Below are positions 14,089 to 18,760 of a DNA stretch of 18,760 nt, in pieces. The stretch's first letter is position 1; every line of letters starts with the position of its first letter. Both the position numbers and the translations under genes were made by a program. The notes under the pieces are model-generated. The model ran no database searches and was not told the origin of the DNA. It saw only the letters and a list, made by a program, of their open reading frames with translations. Source of the stretch: JBBRXZ01 sp038232415 (lineage in GTDB: Bacteria > Patescibacteriota > Saccharimonadia > Saccharimonadales > UBA4665); contig JBBSHY010000018.1 of assembly GCA_038232415.1 (NCBI GenBank), positions 1 through 18,760 of the forward strand, written 5' to 3'.

Positions 14089-14781
14089 TTATTGCACTTC
14101 CAGCAATTGCACCTCAAAGATCAGTACGGCATTCCCGGGGACCGGTCCCTGGCCCCCTGCACCATAGCCCACTGCCGGCGGTACAATAATCAGCCGTGTA
14201 CCGCCAACCTTCATACCATTTACTCCCTCCTCAAAGCCCGGAATTAATTTATGCTCGCCAAGGGTAAATATTAGCGGTTGAAGTTTACCGGTGGCATCAG
14301 CGCGAGACTCGTCAAATAACTGGCCGTTTGTCAGCCAGCCCTTATAATATACAGCTGCCTTATGATTGACGGTTATTTGGCTGCCGTTCCCTGTTTGTAC
14401 CTCGCCGAAAAGGCCGCTATTACCATCTTTATATTTATCGTATTGGGCAAAGGTTGAGGGATCCAGTACTCCGGAGGATGCATTGCCGGAACCTGATTTT
14501 GCAGATTTTTGGGCATCATTCAGCTGTCCTAATCGCGACACACTTGAATCGGTACTAACACTCAAGCCGCCGTCGGAACTTTCTGTTGACCCGGAAGGAT
14601 TAAGCGGAATAGTTTGGACCGCCGGTAAGTGCAGCACCAGACCGGTATTAGCCCCGGCATTCGTAAATTTTTGATTCTGTCCCCCTCCAGGATGGCCATG
14701 CCACGCCCAAAAGCTTATAGCCGCCACACCGGCCACACCCAGACACAAACTTCCTATAACCAAATATTTCTTTTTTGACAT
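14089..14781 (-). CDS. Membrane-anchored FKBP-type peptidyl-prolyl isomerase
   Basis: Catalyses cis-trans isomerisation of proline bonds and probably assists folding outside the membrane. 230 aa: a short Lys-rich N-terminus, one hydrophobic helix (about 6-27), a Ser/Gly-rich linker to about 120, then an FKBP domain (about 125-230). Domain motifs: VNHKAAVYYKGWLTNGQLFDES, PLIFTLGEHKLIPGFEEGV, VGGTRLIIVPPAVGYG and VPGNAVLIFEVQLLEV. The active-site aromatic and acidic residues (YKG, FD, IPG, YG) are present. No lipobox is seen, so the helix is either an uncleaved anchor or a signal peptide. The start lacks an SD; TATACT lies 11 nt before the ATG. Confidence 0.93.
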   Translation of the reverse strand: MSKKKYLVIGSLCLGVAGVAAISFWAWHGHPGGGQNQKFTNAGANTGLVLHLPAVQTIPLNPSGSTESSDGGLSVSTDSSVSRLGQLNDAQKSAKSGSGNASSGVLDPSTFAQYDKYKDGNSGLFGEVQTGNGSQITVNHKAAVYYKGWLTNGQLFDESRADATGKLQPLIFTLGEHKLIPGFEEGVNGMKVGGTRLIIVPPAVGYGAGGQGPVPGNAVLIFEVQLLEVQ

Positions 14782-14850
14782 TATTTATATTAAGTATAAA
14801 TCAACCGCTAATAATTGATATCTTTTTATTGGACTAAGTAAGATCTACTT

Positions 14851-15096
14851 CTATTTAAAGGGTCGTATTTTTATCATGGTGCGAAGGTTAGCCAGGTAGG
14901 GTTCGGGGTTGACCTTCGGATGGGTTGCCAGATATGACATATGCTTTTCAATAAAAGTTGCCGGTTCGTCAAAATTAATAAAGCCGCCGCTGGTTTTCAG
15001 ATCACCATCTTTCACCATATTCTCAAGCTCTTCACGTATTCGGGTAGCATCTATATGTACTACCTTAATCGGTTTATTTAAGGACATAAAGCTCAT
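14851..15096 (-). CDS. Hypothetical protein, 81 aa
   Basis: A small soluble protein without cysteines or membrane segment. Predicted order: a short beta strand (IKVVHID), a helix (about 17-30), a Gly/Phe turn and a helical C-terminus ending in basic residues. I do not recognise a family. The ATG overlaps the stop of a 20-codon ORF as ATGA, which suggests coupled translation; a second in-frame ATG lies three codons later. GAGG and GAAGG lie close upstream. Function unknown. Confidence 0.6.
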   Translation of the reverse strand: MSFMSLNKPIKVVHIDATRIREELENMVKDGDLKTSGGFINFDEPATFIEKHMSYLATHPKVNPEPYLANLRTMIKIRPFK

Positions 15097-15155
15097 ACCT
15101 TCGGCCTCACCTGTTTCGGTTTTTTGGTTTCTTTTCTGCCTTTGTCCTTTGACAC
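15093..15155 (-). CDS. Small lysine-rich ORF, 20 aa, coupled to the 81-aa gene
   Basis: The GTG-initiated frame begins MSKDKGRKE and ends QVRPKV; about half of its residues are Lys or Arg. AGAGGA lies 7 nt before the GTG, one of the better ribosome-binding sites in the window. Its TGA overlaps the next ATG as ATGA. Very short basic peptides of this kind are easily missed. It may be a true peptide or a leader ORF controlling translation of the 81-aa gene. Confidence 0.5.
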   Translation of the reverse strand: MSKDKGRKETKKPKQVRPKV

Positions 15156-15188
15156 CGGAGAATCCTCTCGTTCAAGTTATTACCTTTC

Positions 15189-15218
15189 AGTATACTATCA
15201 AAAGAGGTAAATTCATAA
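15189..15218 (-). promoter_or_regulatory. Possible promoter of the small-ORF/81-aa unit
   Basis: TATACT on the minus strand, with a weak -35 (TTATGA) 18 nt upstream. The predicted leader before the GTG of the 20-aa ORF is about 27 nt and contains its SD. Confidence 0.35.
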
Positions 15219-15239
15219 TTATTAACGATGAGGCCGCCA

Positions 15240-15779
15240 TTACATTATTACTTTCTTGGCCTTAAGTTTATCTAAATAATTAGCCACGCTTATTAGAAGA
15301 TTGTCCGTACTGTTCCTGCCGTCCAACCCTAACGTAGCTTCACCGCTCCGACTAGGCCCTTCGCGGAGAAAGCGATCACTCATCCACTTTACGGCCTTAT
15401 GCATCTCTTCTAATTCGTCAGGCGCAAACCTTTTTAGGGTTCTCTCATGTATCAAAGCCGGAGGCACAAGCACGGTCAACAATATCGCCTTACCGCCCAT
15501 ATCCATAGCTAGTTTTCTGACATTTTCCCGGCGCCTAAAAGTGGTTAGAAAACCATCGTACACCACGTTTCTGCCCTCGCCTAAGGCCGCACTGGCCTTT
15601 CTGTCGTTTTCACTGTTAATCTTCAGTTCCGTTTCAAGATCTTTACCTATAACATGTTCGATAGGTAAAACCGCGTCGTAAGCTTCGGCCAATCTAGGGA
15701 AAAATTCCGGTGGATCCGAAGCTATCAGGCCTGTAGCCATAAATACTAAAGGCGTTTTAGTCTCACTCATAATTACCAT
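15240..15779 (-). CDS. P-loop-kinase-like protein with a degenerate Walker A motif
   Basis: 179 aa. The region from about 60 to 118 looks like the second half of small P-loop kinases: AALGEGRNVVYDGF with a Walker B-like VVYDG, then RRRENVRKLAMDMGGKAILLTVLVPPALIHERTLKR, which has the usual sequence of nucleobase-kinase strand and Arg lid. The matching N-terminal loop reads MATGLIASDPPEF where G-x-x-x-x-GK-S/T is expected, so the phosphate-binding Lys and Ser/Thr are absent. The protein is probably not a normal kinase. Starts at 15779 and 15770 (three codons apart) are both possible and neither has an SD. No closer family is recognised. Confidence 0.65.
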   Translation of the reverse strand: MVIMSETKTPLVFMATGLIASDPPEFFPRLAEAYDAVLPIEHVIGKDLETELKINSENDRKASAALGEGRNVVYDGFLTTFRRRENVRKLAMDMGGKAILLTVLVPPALIHERTLKRFAPDELEEMHKAVKWMSDRFLREGPSRSGEATLGLDGRNSTDNLLISVANYLDKLKAKKVIM

Positions 15780-15844
15780 TTTGCAATATATTTGCCATTA
15801 AGCAAAGGAAAAGTATAGTGGATATCTTAGGTGTTATAGCTAAA

Positions 15845-16309
15845 TTAGAAGTCAAGTTCTCTGGTTTCGAGGTTTTCGAGGCGCATATTCTGGCCTACAG
15901 GGTTTTCGCCTCGCCTCATAGCTAACACCGCCTGCAATCCCGCAAGCAATAAACCATGGCTAATATATAAACGTTCTATAGGAGGATTACTCAATAACAG
16001 CTCTGCTGCTGTTAAGGCTTCTTCGGGAACTTCCCCCTCCATTAACTGTTGCTTTAACTTATCATTAGGTAATTCGTTTGGGACTTCATTGAGCGAAGTA
16101 TAGATAGTAATTGTAGATCCCACGCCGGCAATAGCTTTTGCGGTCTGACGAGCTCGTAGACTGTCTGCGGTTGCAATCCTTTTTGTTGGGATACCTGCTT
16201 TATGTAATCTTGCCCTCAACAAATGTGCCATTTCTTTGGCTTCACTCGTAATAGGTGGGTCTTCTTCGCCTCTTTCAGCCTCACCGTGTCGGATAACTAA
16301 TCTTTGCAT
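15845..16309 (-). CDS. Histidine phosphatase superfamily protein, SixA/PGM-like
   Basis: 154 aa, near the length of SixA phosphohistidine phosphatases. The N-terminal VIRHGEAE contains the catalytic R7-H8-G9. ADSLRARQTA (48-57) supplies the second arginine, E74 is a likely acid, and YISHGLLLAG (115-124) contains the second catalytic His at 118. The core is complete, so phosphatase activity is likely. The substrate cannot be read from sequence: SixA-like (phosphohistidine), nucleotide or sugar phosphates are all possible. No SD is seen near the ATG. A promoter lies just upstream, overlapping the 3' flank of the tmRNA gene. Confidence 0.85.
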   Translation of the reverse strand: MQRLVIRHGEAERGEEDPPITSEAKEMAHLLRARLHKAGIPTKRIATADSLRARQTAKAIAGVGSTITIYTSLNEVPNELPNDKLKQQLMEGEVPEEALTAAELLLSNPPIERLYISHGLLLAGLQAVLAMRRGENPVGQNMRLENLETRELDF

Positions 16310-16345
16310 TCTGTAGCTAACCTTAAATTTAAAAAACTCATGATT

Positions 16346-16374
16346 ATTTTAACATAAGTTAAATATAAATGCAA
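16346..16374 (-). promoter_or_regulatory. Putative promoter of the histidine phosphatase gene
   Basis: The minus strand reads TTGCAT, a 17-nt spacer, then TAAAAT, beginning 3 nt after the tmRNA CCA end. The predicted leader is about 30 nt. An AT-only 6-bp inverted repeat (TTTAAC/GTTAAA, 16348-16363) lies inside it and could weakly terminate tmRNA transcription. Confidence 0.5.
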
Positions 16375-16376
16375 TA

Positions 16377-16772
16377 TGGAGGAGCTGGCGGGTACTGCCC
16401 CCGCGTCCGTCGGTTTAGCTTGGTTAGTCTTCTACAGGCATAGTTCGTTTTGGTGTCTTAGGGAATGAGTATCTAAACGAACAAACATCTCATTCCAGCA
16501 GTCCAAAGTCTTAGCGCATTGCTAGGACACTTCAATGCGAGCGTCCAGATGATATTGCGCGCCTTCGCGTTATCTGGAGTCACGTTCGGCGCGGCTTAAA
16601 ATTAAATCTAAGCTGTTGCGTAAACTGGAGTAGCGAAAGCAGCTTTTACACTGTTCACTAAACTAGCTACGCGATCTGTAAGTTTTGCACTTATAGAAAG
16701 TTGTCTATACGCTGACAAGCGACCTGCTGATCTAACCGATAAAGTCCAACGTCGAGCTTAAAATTCAGCCCC
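16377..16772 (-). ncRNA. ssrA: tmRNA (SsrA), complete, with non-canonical T- and D-loops
   Basis: tmRNA rescues stalled ribosomes by trans-translation. The 5' GGGGCTG pairs with 3' CAGCTCC, with a G3-U70 wobble, the alanyl-tRNA synthetase identity pair; CCA is encoded at 16379-16377. Four pseudoknots can be drawn: PK1 (CGCT/AGCG with TTGTC/GACAA, 16701-16721), PK2 (CGCGCC/GGCGCG with CCAGAT/ATCTGG, 16545-16593), PK3 (CGCATT/AATGCG with GTCC/GGAC, 16501-16539) and PK4 (GGAATGAG/CTCATTCC with GTTCGTTT/AAACGAAC, 16443-16496). Helix 2 joins GGTTAG and CTAACC. Odd points: the T-loop (16393-16399) reads GGCAGTA instead of TTCGANN, the D-loop lacks GG, and the discriminator base is T. Length 396 nt; single-piece form. 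Confidence 0.95.
16608..16688 (-). other. tmRNA tag-peptide reading frame (26 residues)
   Basis: The resume codon GCA at 16688-16686 lies 12 nt after PK1. The frame begins AKLTDRV and ends PVYATA before TAG. At 26 residues it is long compared with the usual 8-15, but within the known range. The C-terminal YATA parallels the YALAA degron that directs tagged proteins to ClpXP in other bacteria. Resume-codon placement is inferred from distance to PK1 and from the alanine start. Confidence 0.75.
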
Positions 16773-16805
16773 GTAATATCGTATCCCTTAACAGACACTA
16801 TGTAT

Positions 16806-16814
16806 ATTATACCA
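16806..16814 (-). promoter_or_regulatory. tmRNA promoter, extended -10
   Basis: The minus strand reads TGGTATAAT, a perfect extended -10 (TGnTATAAT), 33 nt before the mature tmRNA 5' end. That allows a short precursor to be trimmed by RNase P. No proper -35 is present at 17 nt. It overlaps the upstream region of the divergent 54-aa gene. Confidence 0.65.
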
Positions 16815-16829
16815 CTTATGTCAATGACT

Positions 16830-16838
16830 TGCTATCAT
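16830..16838 (+). promoter_or_regulatory. Extended -10 of the divergent 54-aa gene (leaderless)
   Basis: TGCTATCAT fits TGnTATAAT with one mismatch and ends 6 nt before the ATG at 16845. No SD exists, so a leaderless transcript is predicted. It lies 16 nt from the divergent tmRNA promoter, so the two could compete for polymerase. Confidence 0.45.
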
Positions 16839-16844
16839 ATAGTC

Positions 16845-17009
16845 ATGGATATGCCAGGATCGGATACTTTGCCGTGCAGTGAAAAGCTGGTTTTTGATAC
16901 GCAGCAACAAGCCAAGGCGGCTGTAAATGTAGCCGAGTATCAACGCGGTACAAAGTTAAAAGCCTATCATTGCCGGCACTGCCGGTTATGGCATCTTAGC
17001 AGTGCCTAA
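16845..17009 (+). CDS. Small CxxC zinc-ribbon-like protein, 54 aa
   Basis: The only plus-strand gene. The C-terminus has KAYHCRHCRLWHLSS, a CxxCxxWH pattern seen in small conserved proteins that probably bind zinc. Before it, VFDTQQQAKAAVNVAEYQRG forms a likely helix. The frame is open back to an ATG at 16800, but the first 15 codons of that form overlap both promoters and lack an SD. I therefore prefer the ATG at 16845, which has an extended -10 exactly 6 nt upstream. It converges on marR with only 2 nt between the two stop codons. Function unknown. Confidence 0.68.
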   Translation: MDMPGSDTLPCSEKLVFDTQQQAKAAVNVAEYQRGTKLKAYHCRHCRLWHLSSA

Positions 17010-17011
17010 AT

Positions 17012-17476
17012 TCAGATGCCCAGCTGATGGTCGCAGGCGCCGATGTTGCCCCGGCGGCAGACTATCTGGTGAAGCTGCTGGAGGTCGGCAATCAGTTGCA
17101 GGAGTTGATCGCCGCCAAGACGGGCAAATTCAGGGCCGAAACTTCTGCGCATAATTGCCGTGGCTGCTTCAGTGATTTGCATGCCAAGAGGAGTAGGCGT
17201 AGTGAGGTGTTTGCGGCGATTAGTAGGGTCAGGTTTAGATAATAATAAACCTCTCTGTTTTAACAATTTAATCTGGCGGCTGATGCTAGCCTCGCTCTGT
17301 CCAAGACTGTCAGCTATAGCCCGTTGCTGGACGCGCGGATTCCACTCTAAAACAAGCAAGAGCTTATACTGGCTTTGGCCGATACCCAGCTGGTCTCTCA
17401 GTATGTGATCGGATTGTTTGCCCATTACGGCAGCCAGATGATGCACCAGGTAATTAAAGTTATTTGTGGGGCCCAT
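17012..17476 (-). CDS. MarR-family winged-helix transcriptional regulator
   Basis: 154 aa. The centre carries a winged helix-turn-helix: QSQYKLLLVLEWNPRVQQRAIADSL, then SEASISRQIKLLKQRGLL as the recognition helix, then DPTNRRKHLTTPTPLG as the wing with the family's D-x-R-(R/K)-x-x-x-L-T pattern. Flanking helices would form the dimer interface. MarR proteins usually repress adjacent genes and themselves in response to a small ligand. The target here is unclear: the gene is convergent with the 54-aa gene. A short inverted repeat overlaps its own -10, so autorepression is plausible. The ligand cannot be inferred. Confidence 0.9.
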   Translation of the reverse strand: MGPTNNFNYLVHHLAAVMGKQSDHILRDQLGIGQSQYKLLLVLEWNPRVQQRAIADSLGQSEASISRQIKLLKQRGLLLSKPDPTNRRKHLTTPTPLGMQITEAATAIMRRSFGPEFARLGGDQLLQLIADLQQLHQIVCRRGNIGACDHQLGI

Positions 17477-17482
17477 GACCTC

Positions 17483-17512
17483 AGTGTAAGCCTACTTACT
17501 TAACATGATCAA
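17483..17512 (-). promoter_or_regulatory. marR promoter with overlapping inverted repeat
   Basis: The minus strand reads TTGATC, an 18-nt spacer, then TACACT, ending 6 nt before the ATG (leaderless prediction; the intervening GAGGTC is too close for a normal SD). An inverted repeat, GTAAG/CTTAC with a 4-nt centre (17486-17499), overlaps the -10 and is a candidate MarR operator. Confidence 0.5.
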
Positions 17513-17516
17513 GTGT

Positions 17517-18311
17517 TTATTTTGGAGCCGGGAAATTTAACGATAGGTATAGATTATGCCACTCGTCAAGGCTGAGGGTTTGAGCACGCCGTTTGGGGTC
17601 AATAGCTGCCGCTTCACACGAGGCTTGAATGATATCTTTTTCGAGGTGGAGGCCACTACTCAAGCTATTAAGTAAGGTTTTACGGCGCTGGGCAAAGCCG
17701 GCTTTGGTTAAACGGAAAAAAGCTTTCGTGTCCACATCCGGGAATAGTAATTGTGATCGGCGCTTCAGAATCAGTATCTGTGAATCGACTTTAGGCGGCG
17801 GTTCAAATAAATGCGCCGCAACTCCTGGCCCGAGACTCACCTGCCAGTAAAACTGCGCAGTCACGCTCAGCAGCGACATATCGCCAGGGAGGGCAGCCAC
17901 ACGCTGGGCAACTTCCTTTTGTACCAGTAAAACAGCGATTTGAGGTGGATTAGGTTCTTCGCTAATGACACGTATGAGATTGCTTGTTAAGTAATACGGA
18001 ATGTTAGCAACCAGTTTGTAACCGGACGGCAGACTGCTGAAGTCAAAGTCCAGAATGTTCTGGGCAATTACCTTTAAGTTGCCGTTTGGCACGCTCTTGG
18101 ACAAATCAGCCGCCAGGTCTTTATCCAGTTCTACGGCAACTATTTTATGGGCTTTTTGGACTAAAAGCTTAGTCAGGCTGCCGGGCCCCGGGCCTACTTC
18201 TAAAATTAAATCCTCGGGCTGAACGTCCGCCGCCGCGCACATTGCCTGCAGGCTAGCCAGGTCATTTAACCAGTGCTGCCCGAGAGATTTTTTAGGCGTA
18301 GCGGCTACCAT
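17517..18311 (-). CDS. rsmA: 16S rRNA dimethyladenosine transferase (RsmA/KsgA)
   Basis: Dimethylates two adjacent adenines in helix 45 near the 3' end of 16S rRNA (A1518 and A1519, E. coli numbering) during small-subunit assembly, using S-adenosylmethionine. 264 aa, normal length. KKSLGQHWLND at 7-17 is the family N-terminus, EVGPGPGSLT at 38-47 is SAM motif I, and NIPYYLTSNLI at 103-113 is the catalytic motif IV. The FEPPPKVDS segment and the C-terminal helical domain follow. The ATG lies 3 nt after the stop of the transglycosylase gene, so the two are probably co-transcribed. Confidence 0.96.
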   Translation of the reverse strand: MVAATPKKSLGQHWLNDLASLQAMCAAADVQPEDLILEVGPGPGSLTKLLVQKAHKIVAVELDKDLAADLSKSVPNGNLKVIAQNILDFDFSSLPSGYKLVANIPYYLTSNLIRVISEEPNPPQIAVLLVQKEVAQRVAALPGDMSLLSVTAQFYWQVSLGPGVAAHLFEPPPKVDSQILILKRRSQLLFPDVDTKAFFRLTKAGFAQRRKTLLNSLSSGLHLEKDIIQASCEAAAIDPKRRAQTLSLDEWHNLYLSLNFPAPK

Positions 18312-18314
18312 GGT

Positions 18315-18760
18315 TTACCAGTTATGGTTGCTGAGCCAGTGGTTATATGATCCGGCCCAACCGCCATACCTGGAAGCATAGCCATTACACCACCGTAGCT
18401 GCGTGACCGGATTAGACACCCAATCAGAACCGGCAGTTGCCATTTTGGATCCCGGATAAGCCTGACACAAACCATAAGGCCCGCTAACACTGCCGGCATT
18501 CGGCCGCCAGCCGGATTCGTGGCTGACTATATAGTCAACATAGTTATAGTCGCCAGGCCCGATGCCAGCCAGGGCCATATCACCCTTTATGCCACTTAGG
18601 CTGGTGCCCACTACCTTGATCTGAGTTACCGGAGCTCTGGTGAGAACTTTTTGAATAACAGTGCGGCCTGTTTCCACGTTATTCGTAATTGCCACTTGAT
18701 ATGTGACTACTTCCTGTCCCGGTGAACCCTGCTGGCGAATAGCGCTGGTACCGTAAGCTA
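18315..18760 (-). CDS. G5-domain/transglycosylase-like cell-wall protein (partial, N-terminus beyond window)
   Basis: The frame is open to the right edge, so only the last 147 codons or so are seen. The first part, from YGTSAIRQQGSPG to VTQIKVVGT, matches the end of a G5 domain (polar G-x-G, TYxV, PVxxIxxxGT pattern), a module found on peptidoglycan-acting proteins. The last 90 residues look like a lysozyme-like lytic transglycosylase: DYIVSHESGW with a probable catalytic Glu, then SGPYGLCQAYPGSKM and a Trp/Tyr/Gly-rich end with two cysteines. A GTG at 18695 is an internal codon, not a start. The arrangement resembles RpfB/YabE proteins, also adjacent to ksgA in other bacteria. Secretion is expected; the signal peptide would be outside the window. 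Confidence 0.85.
   Translation of the reverse strand, partial: AYGTSAIRQQGSPGQEVVTYQVAITNNVETGRTVIQKVLTRAPVTQIKVVGTSLSGIKGDMALAGIGPGDYNYVDYIVSHESGWRPNAGSVSGPYGLCQAYPGSKMATAGSDWVSNPVTQLRWCNGYASRYGGWAGSYNHWLSNHNW

Noticed and set aside
14909..15265. Plus-strand 118-aa open frame.
   Set aside because: Antisense to the 81-aa gene and the 20-aa ORF, with no recognisable motif and no ribosome-binding site.
15301..15681. Plus-strand 126-aa open frame.
   Set aside because: It lies fully antisense to the kinase-like gene, has a low-complexity Ser/Leu composition and no SD; it mirrors the coding frame opposite.
16348..16363. Palindrome TTTAAC/GTTAAA as the tmRNA terminator.
   Set aside because: Almost only A-T pairs and no T run directly after it, so it is mentioned only within the promoter entry.
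16800..16844. ATG at 16800 as the start of the plus-strand small gene (69 aa).
   Set aside because: The extra 15 codons overlap the tmRNA promoter and the gene's own -10, lack an SD, and the ATG at 16845 has an extended -10 at the right distance.
18315..18695. A complete 126-aa gene starting at GTG 18695.
   Set aside because: The frame is open to the window edge and the residues before the GTG continue a G5 domain, so the gene is truncated by the window.
1..18760. Alternative genetic code with TGA as Gly, as in SR1/Gracilibacteria.
   Set aside because: TGA ends atpD, atpA, atpH, atpF, marR and the DoxX-like gene exactly at start-stop overlaps or family ends, and conserved glycines use GGN.
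1..18760. CRISPR arrays, insertion sequences, prophage or tRNA genes.
   Set aside because: No regularly spaced repeats, transposase or integrase motifs, terminal inverted repeats or tRNA cloverleaves were found beyond the tmRNA.

Overview
The window looks like a chromosomal segment from a small-genome bacterium of the candidate phyla radiation (Patescibacteria), most likely Saccharibacteria (TM7). This is an inference. It rests on compact, nearly one-directional gene packing, divergent but complete housekeeping proteins, and several short proteins (123, 98, 81 and 54 aa) of which the first resembles a family I associate with Saccharibacteria. Nothing suggests phage, plasmid, insertion sequence or CRISPR. 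TGA acts as an ordinary stop codon. All genes run on the minus strand except one 54-aa zinc-ribbon-like protein.

Layout from left to right; transcription is leftward unless stated. 1-546: N-terminal half of mnmA (tRNA 2-thiouridylase), cut by the window edge. 582-5720: a tightly overlapping ATP synthase operon, in transcription order atpF-atpH-atpA-atpG-atpD-atpC, without the membrane subunits a and c. 5884-6900: a DUF3137-like membrane protein. 6964-8121: cysteine desulfurase, the likely sulfur donor for MnmA. 8166-11101: two small conserved proteins, a TatD-family nuclease and methionyl-tRNA synthetase. 11160-12440: a cytoplasmic GH37-type trehalase. 12574-12885: a small glycine-rich RRM RNA-binding protein with its own promoter, a long leader and a strong terminator. 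13101-13553: a DoxX/DUF417-like membrane protein. 13641-14781: a disordered acidic protein and a membrane-anchored FKBP isomerase. 14851-15155: a 20-codon lysine-rich ORF coupled to an 81-aa protein. 15240-16309: a P-loop-kinase-like protein that has lost its Walker A motif, and a SixA/phosphoglycerate-mutase-like phosphatase. 16377-16772: a complete tmRNA gene (ssrA). 16845-17009 (+): the zinc-ribbon-like protein. 17012-17476: a MarR regulator. 17517-18311: rsmA (ksgA). 18315-18760: the C-terminal part of a G5-domain/transglycosylase cell-wall protein, cut by the window edge.

Four points stand out. (1) The tmRNA has all four pseudoknots, a 26-residue tag ORF and the G3-U70 alanine identity pair, but its T-loop and D-loop both lack the usual TTCGA and GG elements, and the discriminator base is T. 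(2) Seven genes share one upstream architecture: a -10-like hexamer 6-8 nt before the ATG and no Shine-Dalgarno sequence, which predicts leaderless mRNAs. Genes inside operons instead tend to have SD sequences and 1-11 nt overlaps. (3) The ATP synthase is atypical: no atpB/atpE at the operon head, an epsilon subunit without its C-terminal domain, and substitutions in normally conserved nucleotide-site residues of alpha and beta. (4) The rpfB-like/rsmA and metG/tatD pairs match the metG-tatD-rpfB-ksgA neighbourhood known in Actinobacteria and Bacillota, here separated and reordered.
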